From positions 1-32,626 of the forward strand of contig DASPTT010000091.1 of the NCBI GenBank assembly GCA_035623275.1: a DNA stretch of 32,626 nucleotides. The letters are read 5' to 3'. A program made the position numbers and the translations under genes. This document shows, piece by piece, positions 30,415 to 32,626 of this stretch (position 1 is its first letter; each line of letters begins with the position of its first letter). This stretch comes from DASPTT01 sp035623275. Its GTDB lineage: Bacteria > Actinomycetota > Acidimicrobiia > Acidimicrobiales > UBA8190. The notes beneath the pieces were generated by a model. It saw only the letters and a list, made by a program, of their open reading frames with translations. It searched no databases and was not told where the DNA came from.

Positions 30415-31844
30415 GCCGACCAGGCGGGCTCGGCCATGGCCTTGCGGAAGTCGGGGAAGGGCCACGGCCAGACGCTGGGGACGCCCCGGTCGTCGAGGTA
30501 CCAGCTGCGGCACCCAGTGGCCCAGACCGTCTTGGGGGACGCTTCGAGGCGGGCCGCTTCGAACTCGGCGAGCGCCTCGTCGGTGGGGCAGATCTCCCGG
30601 CCGTCCCCGTCCGCCAGGCGCCCGATCAGCTGCATGACGTAGCCGAGCTGGAGCTCGGCCACCTCGATCAGCGAGAAGTTCCCCACGGGCCCGTTGGGAC
30701 CGTTGAGCATGAAGAAATTCGGGAATTCCGGCACCGAGATCGACAGGTAGGCCACCGGACGCGGCGTCCACGCCTCCTCCAGGGTCCGGCCGCCGCGCCC
30801 GGTGACGGCCATGGGCCGGACGAAGGCGTCGGCTTTGAACCCCGTGGCCAGCACGAGCAGGTCGAGCTCGTGGAGCCGGCCGTCGGCGGTGCGCACCCCG
30901 CGTGCCTCGATCGCCTCGATGGGGTCGGTGACCAGCTCCGCGTTCGGCGACGACATTGCCTCGTAGAAGTTGGGCGACACGATCAGGCGCTTGCAGGCGG
31001 CGCGGTAGTCCGGGCGGAGCCGTTCGCGCAGCACCGGGTCGGTCACGTTGGTCTCGAGGTTCTCCAGGCATGCCTTCTCGATCATGGCCATGCCGGGCGA
31101 CTGGGCGTCGACCACGGCGCCGGAGAAGAAATCGAAGAGGTCGGAGAGCTCGTCGTGCAGGGTCCGGAGCGAGGCGGGGTGGTCGCGGAAGGCGGCGCGC
31201 TGCTCGTCGTCGTAGGCGGGGTTGGGCACGGGCAGCACCCATTGGGCGGTGCGCTGGAAGAGCGACAACGAGGCGACTCGGTCGACCACCGCGCCCACGA
31301 TCTGCACTGCGGTCGACCCCGTGCCGATGATCCCCAACCGCGTGCCGTCGAGCTGCACGGACGTGTCCCAGCGGGCCGAGTGGAACATGGGCCCGTCGAA
31401 GTCGCCGATGCCCTTGATGTCCGGGTACTTGGGGTGGTGCAGGACCCCGGTGGCGGCGATGACCACGTCGGCGACGTCCTGTAGGCCCGTGGCCGTGCGC
31501 AGCTGCCAGCGGCCGTCGACGAAGGCACATGACGTGACCTCCTCGCCGAAGCGGATCGAGGGGACGACGTCGTAGCGCCGGGCCACGTCCTCGAAGTAGG
31601 CCTGGATCTCCGCCCCCGGCGAATAGGTGTGGCTCCACTCGGGGTTGAGGGCGAAGGAGTACGAGTAGAGGTGGGAGGGCACGTCGCACGACAGTCCCGG
31701 ATAGACGTTCTCGCGCCAGGTGCCCCCGAGGCGATCGGCCTTCTCGTACACGGTGACGTCGTGGAGGCCCGCCTCCTTGAGCTTGATGGCGCTGAGGATC
31801 CCCGACATCCCCGCGCCCACGATGGCGAAGCGGAGGTCGCTCAC
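30396..31844 (-). CDS. Flavin monooxygenase, Baeyer-Villiger type
   Basis: A 482-residue class B flavoprotein. FAD-binding GAGMSG (10-15), EKADRLGGTWRENVYPG, the Baeyer-Villiger fingerprint FDGPMFHSARWD (149-160, FxGxxxHxxxW[PD]), NADPH-binding GTGSTA (174-179), and the LATGFKAD motif near 395. It inserts oxygen into ketones or oxidises heteroatoms using NADPH and O2; substrate unknown. Two adjacent GTG codons can start it; 31844 has better spacing to GAGG than 31847. The frame continues far upstream as non-coding-looking Arg/Pro-rich sequence. It is somewhat shorter than typical BVMOs. Confidence 0.9.
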   Translation of the reverse strand: MSDLRFAIVGAGMSGILSAIKLKEAGLHDVTVYEKADRLGGTWRENVYPGLSCDVPSHLYSYSFALNPEWSHTYSPGAEIQAYFEDVARRYDVVPSIRFGEEVTSCAFVDGRWQLRTATGLQDVADVVIAATGVLHHPKYPDIKGIGDFDGPMFHSARWDTSVQLDGTRLGIIGTGSTAVQIVGAVVDRVASLSLFQRTAQWVLPVPNPAYDDEQRAAFRDHPASLRTLHDELSDLFDFFSGAVVDAQSPGMAMIEKACLENLETNVTDPVLRERLRPDYRAACKRLIVSPNFYEAMSSPNAELVTDPIEAIEARGVRTADGRLHELDLLVLATGFKADAFVRPMAVTGRGGRTLEEAWTPRPVAYLSISVPEFPNFFMLNGPNGPVGNFSLIEVAELQLGYVMQLIGRLADGDGREICPTDEALAEFEAARLEASPKTVWATGCRSWYLDDRGVPSVWPWPFPDFRKAMAEPAWSAYELRS

Positions 31845-31930
31845 CACTGACCTCGGATCGGCGCGTCCACAGCGGCCTCCAGCGTATGTGACAGGGGCGT
31901 CAGGTCGATGGGGAGAAGATACTGCCGATC

Positions 31931-31976
31931 GGAGCCCATGGCCGCCGGGTGCAGGAGCCCATGGCCGCCCGGCGCA
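31931..31976. repeat. Two tandem 23-bp repeats
   Basis: Two copies with two mismatches, each beginning GGAGCCCATGGCCGCC, in the 157-bp gap between the monooxygenase start and the receiver gene stop. Nothing else recognisable is in the gap. Confidence 0.7.
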
Positions 31977-32001
31977 GGGGCGCAGGGGCGCAATCGCCCG
32001 A

Positions 32002-32403
32002 CTAGTCCATCCAGCGGTCGCGTGCGGCCACCAGGGCGTCGCCCACGGTGCGCAGCAGGAGGTCGGGGGGCACGGGCTTGTGGAGGGCGGCGAAGATCTC
32101 ATTGCGGTAGCGCTCGGCGAAGACCGACAGGGCGTAGGGGTCGACGGCGGACACCAGGATGATCTCCGAGGTCTCCGACCACCCGACCACCAGGTCCTCG
32201 GTCGGACGGTCGAAGGCGATCTCGTAGTCGAGGACCACGACGTCGAAGGTCCTCTTCTTGGTCAGATCGACGGCTTCGTCGCCCCGCGACGCGGTGACGA
32301 CGTCGAGCCCCGCCCGACGCAAGATCTCCGCCGTCGTCCCGGCCACGCCGGGGTGGTCGTCGACGACCAGGACGGATTGGCGTGGGATGCTGCCCGCCAC
32401 CAT
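32002..32403 (-). CDS. Stand-alone response-regulator receiver protein
   Basis: A 133-residue CheY-like single-domain protein. D15/D16, phospho-acceptor D59 in VVVLDYE, the switch Ser in ILVSAVD and K109 in ALHKPVPP are in place. No output domain. It could act by protein contact as part of a phosphorelay or as a regulator of an unlinked partner. The usual D-x-x-x-P after the phospho-Asp (LDxxMP) is absent and is replaced by an acidic stretch (YEIAFDRPTED), so dynamics may be unusual. ATG at 32403 has no obvious ribosome site nearby; the next gene on the same strand begins beyond the window. Confidence 0.88.
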   Translation of the reverse strand: MVAGSIPRQSVLVVDDHPGVAGTTAEILRRAGLDVVTASRGDEAVDLTKKRTFDVVVLDYEIAFDRPTEDLVVGWSETSEIILVSAVDPYALSVFAERYRNEIFAALHKPVPPDLLLRTVGDALVAARDRWMD

Positions 32404-32503
32404 CTCGTTCTCTCACGCCGCCGCCGCCGGTCGATAGGGCCGCAAGTCCCCGATGCCGGGCCTTGCCGTCGCCGGGACCGTGTGTGCGGACCCGTCACGG
32501 ACG

Positions 32504-32626
32504 TCAGGGGCGCAGCTGGGCCGCCACCTCGGTCGCGGGCCGGAGCTCCACGCCGATGGCCCGGAGCTCGTCGCGCCCCTGGTCGTAGAGGCCCGACACG
32601 GCATCGTCGACCACGCACACACGCAG
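32504..32626 (-). CDS. Truncated gene at right edge, C-terminal 40 residues
   Basis: The frame is open to the last base and stops at 32504. The visible residues (VCVVDDAVSGLYDQGRDEL, then RAIGVELRPATEVAAQLRP) resemble the end of an alpha/beta protein; the hydrophobic strand, helix and GVEL strand recall DsrE-like folds, but the piece is too short to decide. It lies upstream of the receiver gene on the same strand, 100 bp away. Confidence 0.45.
   Translation of the reverse strand: MRVCVVDDAVSGLYDQGRDELRAIGVELRPATEVAAQLRP

Overview
The window is very GC-rich, densely packed actinobacterial chromosome. Actinobacterial markers include a GpgS-like glucosyltransferase, HemQ, an F420-type LLM oxidoreductase, a mycothiol-type DinB-like protein, a SigK/RskA-like pair, and many GTG/TTG starts, several of them apparently leaderless. 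The gene mix suggests the class Acidimicrobiia or a relative, but no rRNA or other phylogenetic marker is present to settle it. I see no phage, IS element, CRISPR array, tRNA or rRNA.

Left part (1-7352): the end of an MFS exporter and a convergent GpgS-like gene, then a SAM riboswitch in front of a threonine-synthase-family gene and a MoaD/CysO-like sulfur carrier. A SAM sensor on this pair fits the MetM/MetO route to homocysteine from O-phosphohomoserine better than plain threonine synthesis. A CIRCE-controlled groEL follows and ends in a strong hairpin. Next is a tightly overlapping operon: hemQ, a LarE-type PP-loop sulfurtransferase, a free-standing NIL-domain protein and an unknown protein.

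Centre (7390-17300): an array of 11-bp PHO-box units precedes pstB-pstS-pstC-pstA and a PhoP/RegX3-like response regulator with no adjacent kinase, together forming a phosphate-starvation module. On the other strand lie a Nudix hydrolase and a chromate transporter homologue (chrA), a four-cysteine mini-protein, and a large secreted parallel beta-helix lipoprotein with an extra C-terminal membrane segment.

Right-centre (17300-23565): a GNAT protein; a scar where two gene remnants meet; a minus-strand operon (small membrane protein, patatin, HSL-type esterase); about 590 bp of structured non-coding DNA; an anti-sigma/ECF-sigma pair; and a decayed cupredoxin gene.

Right part (23566-32626): oxidative and lipid-type accessory genes (two different ferritin-like di-iron proteins, an F420 oxidoreductase, an enoyl-CoA hydratase, a Baeyer-Villiger-type monooxygenase), a GNAT gene, and a two-gene cassette with a Cas4/AddB-like Fe-S PD-(D/E)XK protein and a partner that looks like a catalytically dead relative. 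The window ends with a stand-alone receiver protein and a truncated gene. The strongest candidates for new biology are the SAM-riboswitch metM-metO unit, the Fe-S nuclease plus pseudo-nuclease pair, and the structured region at 21295-21884.
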